Below are positions 33,387-45,270 of a DNA stretch of 64,000 bases, one piece after another. The notes beneath the pieces were generated by a model. The model ran no database searches, was not told the DNA's origin, and saw only the letters and a program-made list of their open reading frames with translations. The translations under genes were made by a program, and so were the position numbers. The stretch's first letter is position 1; each line of letters starts with the position of its first letter. The DNA lies in assembly GCA_014529385.2 (NCBI GenBank), contig CM043964.1, positions 9,065,497 to 9,129,496 on the forward strand, in the 5' to 3' direction. The DNA is from Adiantum capillus-veneris (lineage: Eukaryota; Streptophyta; Polypodiopsida; Polypodiales; Pteridaceae).

Positions 33387-34070
33387 TAACTCTTGGCACA
33401 TTCTTCCTCGTGAAAACCTTCTAGAATGGTTGTAATTTTTCCCATTTTTGGTACTCTTCTACACACCTCATCCTTTCCTCTTTGATAGAGTGAGCCTTCT
33501 ATGAAGAGATAGGAACTTGCCTTCTTCATGAGTCTCCTATTTTTATCTTTTGTGAAGCCTTGTAGAAACTCCCCCTCTACAATGTAGCCAATAATGGGAG
33601 CCAACAACTTCATTCCTTGGCACCTTGATTGCTTGATAGCTTCTGCCACCATGATGACCTACACTTCTTTCTTAGCACATGTAACTCCTTATTGTGCAAG
33701 TAAATCAACATTTTTAGTTTTTTTCCTAAGAATATGATACAGTTGCACTTCTTCAAACTGATTAAACAACCTACAAATGGCATGAACTTTTTTCTTAGGC
33801 TTTAATTCTTGCATGCCCCAATGCCTAAAATCTACTTCACAATGAAAAGTGCATTCCCCTTTACCATGAGATGTCGTATACCTTGGCTAATGTGCATCTT
33901 CAAACCATGAAGTAGTATGTTGTAGTGTGCTTCATTGTTGCTAGTTAAAGCAAGTAAATTAACCTTCTCTTTCATGACAACTTCTCCACTTCAATCAATC
34001 AACATGACCCGTCCCCTGCTTTACATGTGGCTCGTCCAAAAGCTCCATCAAAGTACAAGGTATTTTAATT
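33386..34070 (-). pseudogene. aRNH: Relic D: second RNase H and integrase zinc region
   Basis: Minus strand from 34070: TLYFDGAFGRATCKAGDG (RNase H catalytic Asp), a shift, then SNNEAHYNILLHGLKMH; further on, LIIGYIVEGEFLQGF and CRRVPKMG from the pre-integrase linker at 33652-33386. A Tat-type second RNase H, as in A and G. Confidence 0.7.
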
Positions 34071-34182
34071 AGGGATACTTTTTGGTCGTGGCAATGGCAG
34101 GGTCTTTACTTCAGGCACTCTAATCTCCTTCTTATACACCCTGCAAGTGATAATCCCTACAAACTGTGCACATACACTTATT

Positions 34183-34653
34183 CTACCTTGAAAGATTATT
34201 GAATTCTGGGAATTGCATAATCCACTTTGAGATCCTAGTACTAAGTTTCATTTGAGATGACACCCAAGGGAAAAACTTTCCTATAGTGAGGATTACAAAA
34301 GGTTTTTGTAACATATAGGATCTAAATTTTCTCACCGCAAACATGAGAGAAAGCATCATGACTTCTACTTCTGTGTAGCTTTTCTCCAAAGCATTCATGA
34401 CCCTACTAGAAAAAAACAATGGGTCGCATCCTAGTACTGTGGGGAAGTTGTTGTAACAAAACAGCCCCAATTGTTTTCTTCCCAACACTAGAGCTAACAT
34501 AGAAGGAACAAGGAGGCATGAGTGTTGGTAGTTCTGACAAAATGACTTTATTGCTACAAAAATACTCTTCAAGCTCATCAAACCAAACAAACTCAACTTG
34601 TTGTCTCAATTTTTGCATTGGGTGAAGTAACGTCTAGGCTAAGTAAATGACGT
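34183..34653 (-). pseudogene. RH: Relic D: first RNase H, adjacent to element B insertion
   Basis: Minus strand 34618-34183: WFDELEEYF, FYVSSSVGKKTIGAVLLQQ, RMRPIVFFSSRVMN and FAVRKFRSYMLQKPF, the retroviral-type RNase H. It joins the RT at 40416-40870 when element B and one ACGT are removed: the rebuilt site 'aaatgacgtgggacatata' closely matches the uninterrupted D' sequence at about 44802-44821. Confidence 0.82.
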
Positions 34654-35588
34654 TGTCAGGAGTTTTTTGGAGCAAGGGATTGCGCATATGTACATACACA
34701 TGCATGGTGCATCAAATGAAGAATTGCCCATTTTCCAGAGCCAAGTGGTTACGTGGGGCCCACATGTGTACAGGTAGGACAGCATGTACATAGTGCATCG
34801 ATTTTCACTATCACCAGTACCTATATGTTTTTTCTACAATAATGAGGAGTTTATAGCGCGTAAAACTTCTCGAGGAAGCTATCCGCGGGCCGATGACGTG
34901 AGGTCAGCAGGTGCGTCAGATGGCATCTAGTGGCGTCAGGAGGGCGAACGAGGTCAATATTTGCACGTGGATGAGGACGGACACAACGTGGGTGTTTTCT
35001 GGTGAGAGTTATGCAGAAAGGTCATCATTAGGACCACTTTTTGGGGCCACTTCACGTGGTGGCGAGATGCATTATTGGAAAAAAGCTGAGTGCCAGGTGT
35101 GCGGATGATGCAAAAAGGTGACAACTATGCACTGCGAGGTCAGTTTTTGGCCTGTTCGGGGTCCGTTTGAGGTCATCTAAAAGGCCAAGGGTGCCCAAGT
35201 GATAAAGCTAAGTGTGGGAACTGAAAAAACAGAGAGAAGACCAGAAAAAATGTGGAGAAGAAAGGAGGAACAGCCGCAGGTGTGTTTTTGCTCATTTTGG
35301 AGCCTGTTTTGGCCGTAAATTGCTCATCCGAGGTCGGATTTGAGCACTTTGACATTGTAGACTGGGGTTTTGGGCCGTTCCGGATGCGATGGTGCTGTCC
35401 ATTTTGCCAAATTCCTCTCTTTTTCTGTTGTTTTTCTGTGTAACCTTCTCCGGTGAGTGAAGCTTCTTCTCCAATTTGTGATTGTATCTGGTATCTTTTA
35501 CCCATATTGTGTGAGTTGTTTGCCCCATTGGTGTTGGCCCAAGCTCATTTGTATCTAAACATCAGAAGTTCTCCTCTTTTGAGCTAAG

Positions 35589-35667
<79 letters not shown>

Positions 35668-35852
35668 TCTGTGTGGAGTGGGCAAGTGGGCAAGTGGATA
35701 GTCTCTCTCCTCTCACTCCAAAGGTGTGTTCCCTGTCTCGGCCAGGTGTGTTGTGTAAGCCGAGTGGTGCCCCATAGTGTGTGTTTGTATCTTCCCAAGA
35801 GTGTGTGTCGGGTCGTTATAGAGGCACTGTGTGTGTTTTCATCCCGCTCACA
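34654..35852 (+). repeat. 5' LTR of element B
   Basis: Starts TGTCAGGAG, ends CCGCTCACA. Contains CATGCATG at 34699-34706, a G-box CACGTG at 34964-34969 and a pure (TG)n tract of about 72 bases near 35594-35666 that is only about 16 bases in the 3' LTR. Confidence 0.92.
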
Positions 35853-35858
35853 TTCTTT

Positions 35859-35878
35859 TGGTGCCCCAACTGAGGATC
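35859..35878 (+). promoter_or_regulatory. Primer binding site of element B
   Basis: TGGTGCCCCAACTGAGGATC starts six bases after the LTR end, in the same position as in A, C and G. Confidence 0.75.
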
Positions 35879-35918
35879 TTCTTCGAGTACCTTCTGCTTC
35901 GAGCTTCGAGCTTCGGGA

Positions 35919-35979
35919 TTACAGGTTACAGGTTACAGGTTACAGGTTACAGGTTACAGGTTACAGGTACAGGTACAGG
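35919..35979 (+). repeat. TTACAGG heptamer array in the element B leader
   Basis: Seven perfect TTACAGG units followed by two TACAGG units. Elements A (10014-10055) and C have only degenerate versions (for example GGTTACAGCTTACAG), so the array expanded in B. Confidence 0.9.
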
Positions 35980-36592
35980 TGATTCACACAGGTACAGGTA
36001 GCTGGAGTACAGTGATATACTAGCAGTGATGTCACTTGCAGTTGTTGTGGGAATGCATCACTTGGCGCCTATTTGAGCGCATTGTCTACTGGATCGTACG
36101 TTACTTGTGGAAACTGCCATTGTCCGCATTTGTGGAGCCATACGTGGTTGTATTTGGCAGTCCCAGCCATTTCTGAGACTTGGTCTGGAAGATAGTCATT
36201 TCTGAGACTTGACTATATGCGATTTGCATTAGCCTTCGTGTGAGGGTCGATAGCGTGAGGTTTTTATTGAGCTGGGGGATTCTCAAATGTGGAGATCCTT
36301 TCAGTGATACAGGTAGCTGGAGCACCCTTTTTGTGACCTCGCCATAGGCTATGTACTAGTGAGTCCTATTTGATGCTCGGGTTCTATTGTTGGCAGTTTA
36401 TGCATACAGATACAGTCTATATTTTGGGTTCTCATTGCTCTACTTCTAGGAAAACTCTGTCAAAATTTTCCCAAGTTATGATGGCTGGTTTTTTTGTATT
36501 TTGAGCCATTTATGCTGTTATGCTGCTGAAATTTTGGCAAAATCAGAGGATAAGACAGGTGTGCTTTCTTGGGAGCTTCATGGTTGGCTTTA

Positions 36593-36811
36593 ATGGATGA
36601 TCAAAATGGACCTCAATTCACTCCATTTCATTTAACTCAGAGAATCCAGATAAATGTTCATGTATCCAGGAAGATTTTTTTCCAGCAGCGCATAGACTTT
36701 ATGTTCGGGCCAAGAAGATTACGAGAGATCCTGGAATGTCCTTTGCCTGTTGTACTTCCGATGATCAACTATGAAAACTCATTTGATGTGCATGTGTTTG
36801 TTCTCATCTAA
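36593..36811 (+). CDS. Small conserved upstream ORF of element B
   Basis: 72 codons, MDDQNGPQFTPFHL to VHVFVLI-stop, differing from the A copy at a handful of residues. Sits about 100 bases before the gag start. No known domain; see the A copy. Confidence 0.5.
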   Translation: MDDQNGPQFTPFHLTQRIQINVHVSRKIFFQQRIDFMFGPRRLREILECPLPVVLPMINYENSFDVHVFVLI

Positions 36812-36913
36812 ACCTGAGCTCCATTGAAGTTTCTGGGGATTGGGTAGTGAGAAGTTTTGGGTTCTTGCACGTGTGTTTGAAGGGGTTCTCAAAGCATCAT
36901 AATTTGGGTAGCC

Positions 36914-39207
36914 ATGGCTTTCTCTTATCCGGAGTTTCATGGAAGAAGTGATGAAGATGTGGAAGAATTTTTGGAAAAGATAGAGGTTGCCTGCATTAGC
37001 AACCAGATTCATGACCCTGCGCAGATGTTACGCCTTCTCCAAATTTGTTTGAAGAGTGATGCACGAGTTTGGTCTAAAGCATTTGAAGAGGAGTTGCGTG
37101 TGGCTGATCCACCTGTAAGGTTGAGTTGGGACAATCTACGACATGGGTTGGAAGTGGAGTTTGTGAAGATAGAAGATCCTGACAAGGTGTGGCAAGAAGT
37201 ACAGGCTTTGGTGCAAAAGGAAGGTGAACCAGTAGATGCATACATACGTAAGTTTTCATTGGCATGGGAGCGAATGTGCAAGTCTTTAGCACCACAGGTA
37301 CCCCCTCCTGACATGATGAAGAAGGACAGGTTCTTGGCTGGTCTTTGGGAGAATATACGTTGGAGAGTGGAGCTAAAGAAGCCTAGGACATATGAAGATG
37401 CACTAGAGGTATCAAGGAACAAAGAGTGGAAGTTGAGGAAAATGAGCTAGTTAGGGGTGGAGTCTTTGCCCATGAGGTCTGAATTTCAGCATATAGAGTC
37501 TTTACAAGGTCGCATGTCAGGGGTTCATCATGAACCAGTAGTTACTACTCAGGTTATGCCAGCAGTGGTCACTACAGCAGTGCAAGATGATGGGCTAAGG
37601 CAAGACATGAGGCAAATGGTAGATTTGATGAAGAATCTCAGCCTAAACATGCTAGGTCAAGTGGGAAATAATCGAGGTCGAGGGCGGTTTGCAAATCAGC
37701 CAGGAGGTGAAGAAAGACCTAGGAATGGTGCTGGACAAAGTAATAGTAGCTTTTGGAGGCAGACGCCCACATGTTATAATTGTGGAGAGTTGGGTCACAT
37801 CAGCCCGCAATGTGATAAGCCACCAAGCATGGGGGAGACATGTATCCATTGCCAAGACAGGTGCTAGCTAGGTCAAATGATTATGGCATCGAAATTAAGG
37901 GAGACGAAGGAACCAGTGGACTGACCCAGGAGGAAAAGGGAAAGACAAAAGTGCTAAGTGTAGTCACCTTGGAGAAGGCATCAAAGCTAGAGGATACATT
38001 AGTGATGCCTATTGGGAAGAGGACCACAGAGGATAAGGAAGGAAGAAGTGCCCCAGGTCCTAGTAAGAAGAAACGAAAGAGCCATGAAGGCGAGGATGTC
38101 AAGGCCAAGAGGAAAAGGAAAGCTCGTCGAAAGTTTCATGTTTCAGATTTTCCACTAGGGGATGGGCAATTAAGCTATGACTTGAGGGAGGATCTGACGA
38201 GCAGGAAGGCAGATGTTACTTTTGGGCAGCTTATAGAGATGGTGCCTAAGCTAAAGCGACAGTGGAAGAGGATGGTTAACCCAATGGAGAAAGAGCCAGA
38301 GAGAGGTTCAGTGAAGGTGTTGGCAATGGACGAGCTACCAGACATTTGTCCAATAGTAGATGTGTGGCATAAAAGAAAAAATTTGGGGCAAGGTTATGTG
38401 GATGGCGGAGCCCAAATATGCGTCATAACACACTCATGCGTTGAGAAGATGGGTCTCACAGTGGCTGGGGTGTCAGGTTTTCGGATCAGATTGGCAAACC
38501 ATCAAAAAGTAAAATTCTTAGGTGTTGTAAAGAGCTTAGAAGTGGAGGCATATGATGCAAAGGCAGTGGTTGATTTTCATGTGATGCCAGCAGGGTTGGG
38601 AGCATATCCTATTATACTGGGCAGACCATGGTTATGTGCAGTGGGAGCTATTCAAGATTGGCGACATGGTACGATTAGCCTCTATGGAAAGACAGGTACC
38701 AAGAAGCTTTATAATATGGACACAAGGAAACGATTAGAGGAGCTTTATGAAGATGAGGATGAGTCTAGTGATGAAGACTCTTCCACGGTGATAGATGAGG
38801 ACAGTGATAGCACTACCAGCAGTGATGAGGATGCTGATGTTGCATTTCTTTTGATGGACAAAGAAATCCAGGAGATTGGCTTAGTTGCATTTGCGAATGA
38901 GGTTGAAGATGAAAGTGAAGGGCCTTATGAAGTGATTGAAGGGCTGATGCAAACCAAGGTTGAGTTGTCAAAGAAGCAAGAATTAAGGACACAAATGATC
39001 GGTGGAGACCTCTCAGCTATGGAGAAGGAGATAAATTTGCACATGCAGGTTGATGCCAAAGTAATTGATGGTTTTCTTGATGCAAGGTTGATAAATGGCA
39101 TCTCTACAGGTTTTCCTTGGGAACCAGGTGAAAGTTTGATTAAGCTTTTGATGCAAGGAATGCCAAGTGTTTTTGTGTGGGATCCAGGTGGAATGAGCAT
39201 CTACTAG
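36914..39207 (+). pseudogene. gag-PR: Gag-protease of element B with novel C-terminal tail
   Basis: Starts MAFSYPEFHGRSDEDVEEFL at 36914. One stop at 37448 and a frameshift near 37830, next to the CCHC knuckle (CYNCGELGHISPQC, about 37770-37812), break it; the remaining 455-codon frame (37840-39207) is open. Protease active site YVDGGAQICVI near 38395 and YPIILGRPWL near 38610. After an acidic segment the frame does not enter RT: it switches near 39045 to a ~50-residue tail (VDAKVIDGFLDARLING ... FVWDPGGMSIY) found also in C but not in A. The tail has no recognised domain. Confidence 0.88.
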
Positions 39208-39260
39208 TGTTGCTGCTGCTGAGCATGAATGCTCTAGCACGCTAGGGGGTGGGCAAATTA

Positions 39261-40415
39261 TGTCAGGAGTTTTTTGGAGCAAGGGATTGCGCATATGTAC
39301 ATACACATGCATGGTGCATCAAATGAAGAATTGCCCATTTTCCAGAGCCAGGTGGTTACGTGGGGCCCACATGTGTACAGGTAGGACAGCATGTACATAG
39401 TGCATCGATTTTCACTATCACCAGTACCTGTATGTTTTTTCTACAATAATGAGGAGTTTATAGCGCGTAAAAATTCTCGAGGAAGCTATCCGCGGGCCAA
39501 CGACGTGAGGTCAGTAGGTGCGTCAGATGGCATCTAGTGGCGTCAGGAGGGCGAACGAGGTCAATATTTGCACGCGGATGAGGACGGACACAACGTGGGT
39601 GTTTTTTGGTGAGAGTTATGCAGAAAGGTCATCATTAGGACCACTTTTTGGGGCCACTTCACGTGGTGGCGAGATGCATTATTGGAAAAAAGCTGAGTGC
39701 CAGGTGTGCGGATGATGCAAAAAGGTGACAACTATGCACTGCGAGGTCAGTTTTTGGCCTGTTCGGGGTCCGTTTGAGGTCATCTAAAAGGCCAAGGGTG
39801 CCCAAGTGATAAAGCTAAGTGTGGGAACTGAAAAAACAGAGAGAAGACCAGAAAAAACGTGAAGAAGAGAGGAGGAACAGCCGCAGGTGTGTTTTTGCTC
39901 ATTTTGGAGCTTGTTTTGGCCATAAACTGCTCATCCGAGGTCGGATTTGAGCACTTTGACATTGTAGACTGGGGTTTTGGGCCGTTCCGGACGCGATGGT
40001 GCTGTCCATTTTGCCAAATTCCTCACTCTTTTTCTGCTATTTTTCTGTGTAACCTTCTCCGGTGAGTGAAGCTTCTTCTCCAATTTGTGATTGTATCTGG
40101 TATCTTTTACCCATATTGTGTGAGTTGTTTGCCCCATTGGTGTTGGCCCAAGCTCATTTGTATCTAAACATCAGAAGTTCTCCTCTTTTGAGCTGAGTTT
40201 TTTTTTTTTGTGTGTGTGTGTGTGTCTCTGTTTGGAGTGGGCAAGTGGGCAAGTGGATAGTCTCTCTCCTCTCACTCCAGAGGTGTGTTCCCTGTCTCAG
40301 CCAGGTGTGTTGTGTAAGCCGAGTGGTGCCCCATAGTGTGTGTGTGTGTGTATCTTCCCAAGAGTGTGTGTCGGGTCGTTATAGAGGCGCTGTGTGTGTT
40401 TTCATCCCGCTCACA
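39261..40415 (+). repeat. 3' LTR of element B
   Basis: Starts TGTCAGGAG after GCTAGGGGGTGGGCAAATTA, whose G-run is the polypurine tract. Matches the 5' LTR closely apart from the GT tract length. Confidence 0.92.
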
Positions 40416-40870
40416 ACGTGGGACATATACTTCACCTTTTGAATGAGTGAGATGACCTCATTGAGACTCTTAGGTGATGCTATCTCAATAAGAGCCTTTG
40501 ACTTTGAAGGCTCCACCTCAACGCCTATATAGGAAACCTTGTGACCAAGCAAAATCACTATGTCCTCACCTATGTGGCATTTGTCAGGGTCAAGTTGACC
40601 CCCATGTTGTAAAGTTTCTTCAAACCTTCTTCTACTTTTTGTAGTGCAATGATTTTGAGCTATGGATGCGAAAGTAATTTTTAAAAAACCCAATGGTCTT
40701 TCTTAAGAATGCTTGAAACACCATGTTCATGAAGTGTTGCAAAGTTGCAGGAGCATTTGTCAGGCCAAATGGCATGACTTTGAAAGCATAACAACCCCAA
40801 GGAGTGATGAAGGTTGTTTTCAATTGATCCTCCAATGTGATATGTGAAAGTAACCTGAGGGATGGGGAGG
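40416..40870 (-). pseudogene. RT: Relic D: reverse transcriptase fragment
   Basis: Minus strand: [40 protein letters not shown], then GGQLDPDKCHIGEDIVILLG and SKALIEIASPKSL. The catalytic YxDD region is shifted (near 40660). The 5' part of RT is lost at the TG-repeat at 40877. Confidence 0.8.
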
Positions 40871-40871
40871 A

Positions 40872-40876
<5 letters not shown>

Positions 40877-40921
<45 letters not shown>
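40877..40921. repeat. (TG)n microsatellite
   Basis: An uninterrupted run of about 22 TG dinucleotides at the truncation point of the relic D RT. It may have formed at a break, or D may have been truncated within it. Confidence 0.95.
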
Positions 40922-40923
<2 letters not shown>

Positions 40924-41929
40924 GTGGGTGTAGAAGTGTGTAAGGAGGTGAGACACAACTAGGGGTGACATGTTAGCAAAGTGGGCACACTGGGGTCCAC
41001 CAAAAATATCATATCTCACCAATGATAGCTCCCAAAACTATAAAAAATGCTAGGATGATTATCCAGCTTGTGGGCTATGTTTTGTTCTTTGATGACTTAT
41101 TTAAATTTGGAGTGGAGGTGGAGGCCAAAAATTCCATCAAAATATGTATGATTCAAGACTGCAAAAGTCTTCTTGTGGTCCCTTTATTGGTTGAACCTCC
41201 ATGTGGCTCTAAGAGTGTGCCCCTCCAAGCACCATGGCATGGAATTGATAATTGAGATTTCCTTTACATGTGTATCGATGAGAAAGTTTGGTGAAATAAA
41301 ATATATCCAAGAGGGAAGAATAGACGTATTGACTTGTGATAGGATTTTCGGATAAAGAGCTAAAGATATATAAATAAAAATTTATTAAAATTAAAAAAGT
41401 GTCCCTCAATTATTGATTAGCATGGTAGGTGATTTTGAATTTAATTTTTTATCATAAGAAAAAACAAATGTAATAGGTAAGAAAATTTTTATCTTGAAGG
41501 AGTGAAGGGATCTTTGTGAATTTTGCTAGAGTGGAGTCACACCGAGCTTAGTTCTAGCTTGAGTGAGGACATCGAATGCATAATATATATATACATGGAT
41601 GATATTAAAATATATTATGGATGGTTAAAAAGCAAAGTGGCTCACTTAGGCCTAGTAAAAACCCACTTCTAAAAGAGCATACACATAACTCTTACATAGT
41701 AGAGTAATTAAAATTATAATACAATTAGACCCAATGTAAGCGAAAATATTTACACGCAACGGGTGGGACATAATATATTTTTTTATTTTGTTCTTTGTGT
41801 ATTTTTCTGGCTCAACTAGCCCCGTGACTAGCTAGCTGAGGGTTTTCAAAGAGATATGGGAAAAGTCCCTAGCCTACACATGCCTATGTACATTGAAAAG
41901 GTAAAGATAGCCATACTATTTAAGTGATT
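40922..41929. other. No gene seen
   Basis: AT-rich intergenic sequence with short unsupported frames; possibly the pre-insertion host or a decayed element. Confidence 0.4.
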
Positions 41930-44900
41930 TTTGTAGTATGAAGTAGCTTATTATAGAAAATATGGAAAGGTGAAAAAACAACTATAATTAGCCCGCCCCA
42001 AGAAAAGGGTACATTCATGTACGAGCATAAGACATCTTCTACAAAGAGAGTGGTTTTAGGTCCTCTGTGATAGTTGGTATCTTGACAATATTTTCATCAT
42101 GTGGCTCCTTGTCACTTCGGCTTGAGTTACACATGCATCATGCATCAATACTTAGATGCGGTAGTAGCTCTTGGACAATGCTTTGTTAGATCCTTTAGTA
42201 GAAGGCAACTCAAATATAGCTTTAGCCGATACCCATTTACCTTCTTGGAGTGCTCTTTACCATTCAAGTTCATGAGCTGGTAGTAACCTGAATTGAAAGC
42301 CTTCTTGACTATGTATTGTCCTTGCCATCTAATTTCAAACTTGGCATCAAAATGGTTATCAAGTTGATTATCATACCTTAGCACAAGATCTCCTTTTTTG
42401 ATGCCTTTTTCCTTCAGTTTCTTGTTGAGATTCTTCGTTGCTTGTGTAGCACTCATAGGTTGATTCTCTGTTCCATTCAAGTTCTACGAATGTTAGAATT
42501 CGATCAATCCTTGCTTCTTGATCATCTTGTGTCCCTTTTTGTGAAGACCCATTATTGGAATGTTGAGCTCGATAAACTACAAAACCTCTCGACCATAGAC
42601 TAAGTGAAATGGCTTGAACTTTGTGAAGACACATGGTTGGAATGTTGAATTGGGGATAGTAGGCTATGTTGTGACAATGTAAAATGTGAATCTCTTCACA
42701 AACTTTTGTGAGAAAATCCTTCCTAAATTATGGACCATTATTAGAAACAATATCCAAAGGTGTGTCAAACCTCCAAAATGTGAGTGGAAAAAAAATTTCA
42801 TTGTCCTCTCATTTACCGTTGCCACAATTTGTGCTTCCACCCACCTAGGCATATAGTCCACTTCCACTAGGATATAGAGTTTACCATTTTTTTGTTCTAG
42901 GCAATGGCCACATAGCATCAATGCCCCAGTTTTCAAAGGTTCCATTTTCAAGCACAATTTTTTATTGGACCATGCACCAATCTTCTATTTCCATTAATCT
43001 AACAATTGTGAAGACTTCTACACCAATGTTGAACATCCACATACAAACGTGGCCAAACATACCGCTGAAGAAAAACCTTCTTCACCAGTTAACTCTTGGC
43101 CAAAATGACCGCCATGTCTTTCCTCATGAAAACCTTCTAGAATGAGTGGAGTTTCCTCCATTTTTGGTACTCTTCTACACAATTTATCCCTTCTCTTTGC
43201 TAGAGGGAGCCTTCTAGGAAGAGATTGGAACTTGTCTTCTTCATGAGTATCCTCTTTTGAGCTTTTGTGAAGCATTGTGGAAACTCTCCCTCTAAAATAT
43301 AGCCAATGAAGGGAGCCAACGATTCCATTCCATGGTACCTTGATTGCTTGATAGTTGTTGTGACCATGATGACCTACACTTCTCTCTCAACACATATAAT
43401 TGCTTATTATGCAAGTAAATCAACATCTTTATTTTGTTTCCTAGGAATATGATAGAGTTGCATGTCTTCAAACTGATTAAAATATCTATAAATGCCATGA
43501 CCTTTTGTCCTTAGGCTTTCATTCTTGCATGCATGCCCCCACTGCCTATAATCTGCTTCACAATTAGAAGTGCACCCCCCTTTATCATGAGATGTTGTAT
43601 ACCTTGGCTACTGCACATCTTCAAACCATGAAGTAGTATGTTGTACTTTGCTTCATTGTTGCTAGTTGAACCTGGTAGATTGAACTTGTCTTTCATAACC
43701 ACTTCTCCACTTTGATCAATCAACACAAACCCTCCCCCTGCTTTACATGTTATGGAATTGATATTTTATTATTTATTGCAGTTGACAGGTGGAAAAGGCT
43801 TGACCAAGCTAGGGTATTGCAAAAGAATATTATATTTTATGTACATTTTATTCAAGTGCTCTTTTATGAGCTTTGGCCATTTATGACCGGCTGGGCAGTT
43901 TGTACTTAATTTGACCATTCGAGAAATCTATAAATGAAATACGTGCAAGAGGGAAATGGTCACTCTTGCATGGGGGGAGATTGCACCCACTGTCTATGTA
44001 TTTTCCTCTCCTCTCCTCTCTTCTCTCTTGACGTGTTGGCATAGCACTCCATTCTAGGAGGTGCACATGCTCTCTCCCACTCTCCCGCTCTATGTCTCTC
44101 TTTGTCGTGTGCAATATTGATTATGGTTATTTGATTCATCACGTATGCAAATTCATGGTTTTATTGCTCGTAGCATGTCATTCCCGATATCACCGTCTAT
44201 AGCATTACATGTGGCTCGTCCAAAATCTCCATCAAAGGACAAGTAAATTCATTAGGGATACTTTTAGGTGGTGGCAATGGTAGGATCTTTACTTCGGGAA
44301 CTTAAATCTCTTTTTCATACACCCTATAAGTGAGAATCCCTACCAATTATGCACGTACACTATCCATAATTCACTTTAAGATCCTAGTACTAAGATTAAT
44401 TTGAGATGACACCAAAGAGAAAAAATTTCTACAGTGAGGATAACAAAACGTTCTTGTAACAGGTAGGATCTAAATTTTCTCACCGCAAACTTGAGAGAAA
44501 GCATCATGAACTTTGCTTCCGTGTAGCCTTTCTCGAAAGCATTCATGATCCTACTAGCAAAGTAGATGGGTTGCATCTTGGTACTTTGGGGATCTTTTTG
44601 TAACAAGACAACCCCAATTTGTTTTTATCCCAACAATAGAGATAACAAAGAATGTGTACTACCAACAAGGAGGCATGAGTGTTGGTAGTTTTGACAGAAT
44701 GACTTTAATGTTACAAAAATATTCTTCAAGCTCATTAGACCAAACAAACTCAGCTTGTTGGTCAATTTTTGCGAGGGGTGAAGTAACTTTGTGGCTAAGT
44801 AAATGAAGTGGGATATATAGTTCACCTTTTGAATGAATGAGATGACCTCCTTGAGACTCTTAGGTGATGGTATCTCAATAAGAGCCTTTGACTTTAAAGG

Positions 44901-45010
44901 CTCCACCTCAATGCCTGTATGGGAAACATTTTCACCAAGCAAGATCACTTTGTCTTCACCTTTGTGGCATTTGTTAGAGTTGAGTTGACCTCCCATGTTG
45001 TAAAGGTCAT
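41930..45010 (-). pseudogene. Relic D': second, parallel copy of the D pol region
   Basis: Minus-strand fragments in normal pol order: RT end 44996-44625 (GGQLNSNKCHKGEDKVILLG, SKALIEIPSPKSLKEVISFI), first RNase H 44606-44376 (RIMNAFEKGYTEAKFMMLSL), second RNase H 43726-43400 (SNNEAKYNILLHGLKMCSSQ), integrase zinc region 43275-43018, core 42957-42664 (VEVDYMPRWVEAQIV) and C-terminus 42480-42145 (DNQLDNHFDAKFEIRWQGQY), then a 3' LTR-like stretch at 41936-42120. Close to D, so D and D' are two members of one family or a local duplication. The stretch 43745-44205 in it is a non-coding insertion or divergence with no match in D. Confidence 0.8.
43745..44205. other. Insertion-like stretch within relic D'
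   Basis: In D the sequence 'ccctgctttacatgtggctcgtccaaa' (about 34015-34041) is continuous. In D' 'cctgctttacatgt' ends at 43750 and 'tacatgtggctcgtccaaaa' resumes at 44205, with 'TACATGT' on both sides. About 455 bases are therefore inserted, flanked by a short direct repeat (TTACATGT/TTACATGT). The interior has no gene. Confidence 0.75.
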
Positions 45011-45270
45011 TCTAGATGTCCTTGAGGTTTCATGTTCATAGGGTCAAGCAAGTACACCAACTCCCGTTTAAGATCTAAGTTTAGAGGTTGAGAAAGATAT
45101 TATAGAAGACAATATACTAGAAGCGAATGAGTGCAAAAAAAGAATACTACACTTTACCAATGTCCCATTGTTGATGCAAGAGAAAACAAATAAAAAATGG
45201 TATCAACCATTTTCTCTAACCAAGTTTGAGCTTCTTCAAACCATAGAACGAATGATCAAGGATCTGCAGC
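45010..45270 (+). pseudogene. Short coding relic of unknown origin
   Basis: One plus frame runs from about 45080 without stops: EVEKDIIEDNILEANECKKR, then LLMQEKTNKKWYQPFSLTKF and ELLQTIERMIKDLQ. It looks like real coding sequence, perhaps retroelement gag, but no family motif is present. It lies between relic D' and the truncated 3' LTR of G. Confidence 0.35.

Larger units (their letters stand above)
34654..40415 (+). mobile_element. Element B: pol-less Ty3/gypsy element (gag-protease only)
   Basis: LTRs at 34654-35852 and 39261-40415 (TGTCAGGAG...CCGCTCACA), a 4-bp target duplication ACGT at 34650-34653 and 40416-40419, and a PBS at 35859. The inside has the A-family leader, uORF, gag and protease, then a short novel tail ending WDPGGMSIY-stop, a polypurine tract and the 3' LTR. 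RT, RNase H and integrase are absent. Element C has exactly the same arrangement. This fits a non-autonomous (TR-GAG-like) partner relying on pol from an autonomous relative. It lies inside relic D. Confidence 0.92.

Noticed and set aside
35919-35979. Possible telomere-like array
   Set aside because: The unit TTACAGG is not a plant telomere unit (TTTAGGG), and the array is short and inside a retroelement.
35593-35982. Reading frames of repeated Cys-Val or Thr-His residues around LTR GT/CA tracts
   Set aside because: They are translations of dinucleotide repeats within LTRs, not genes.
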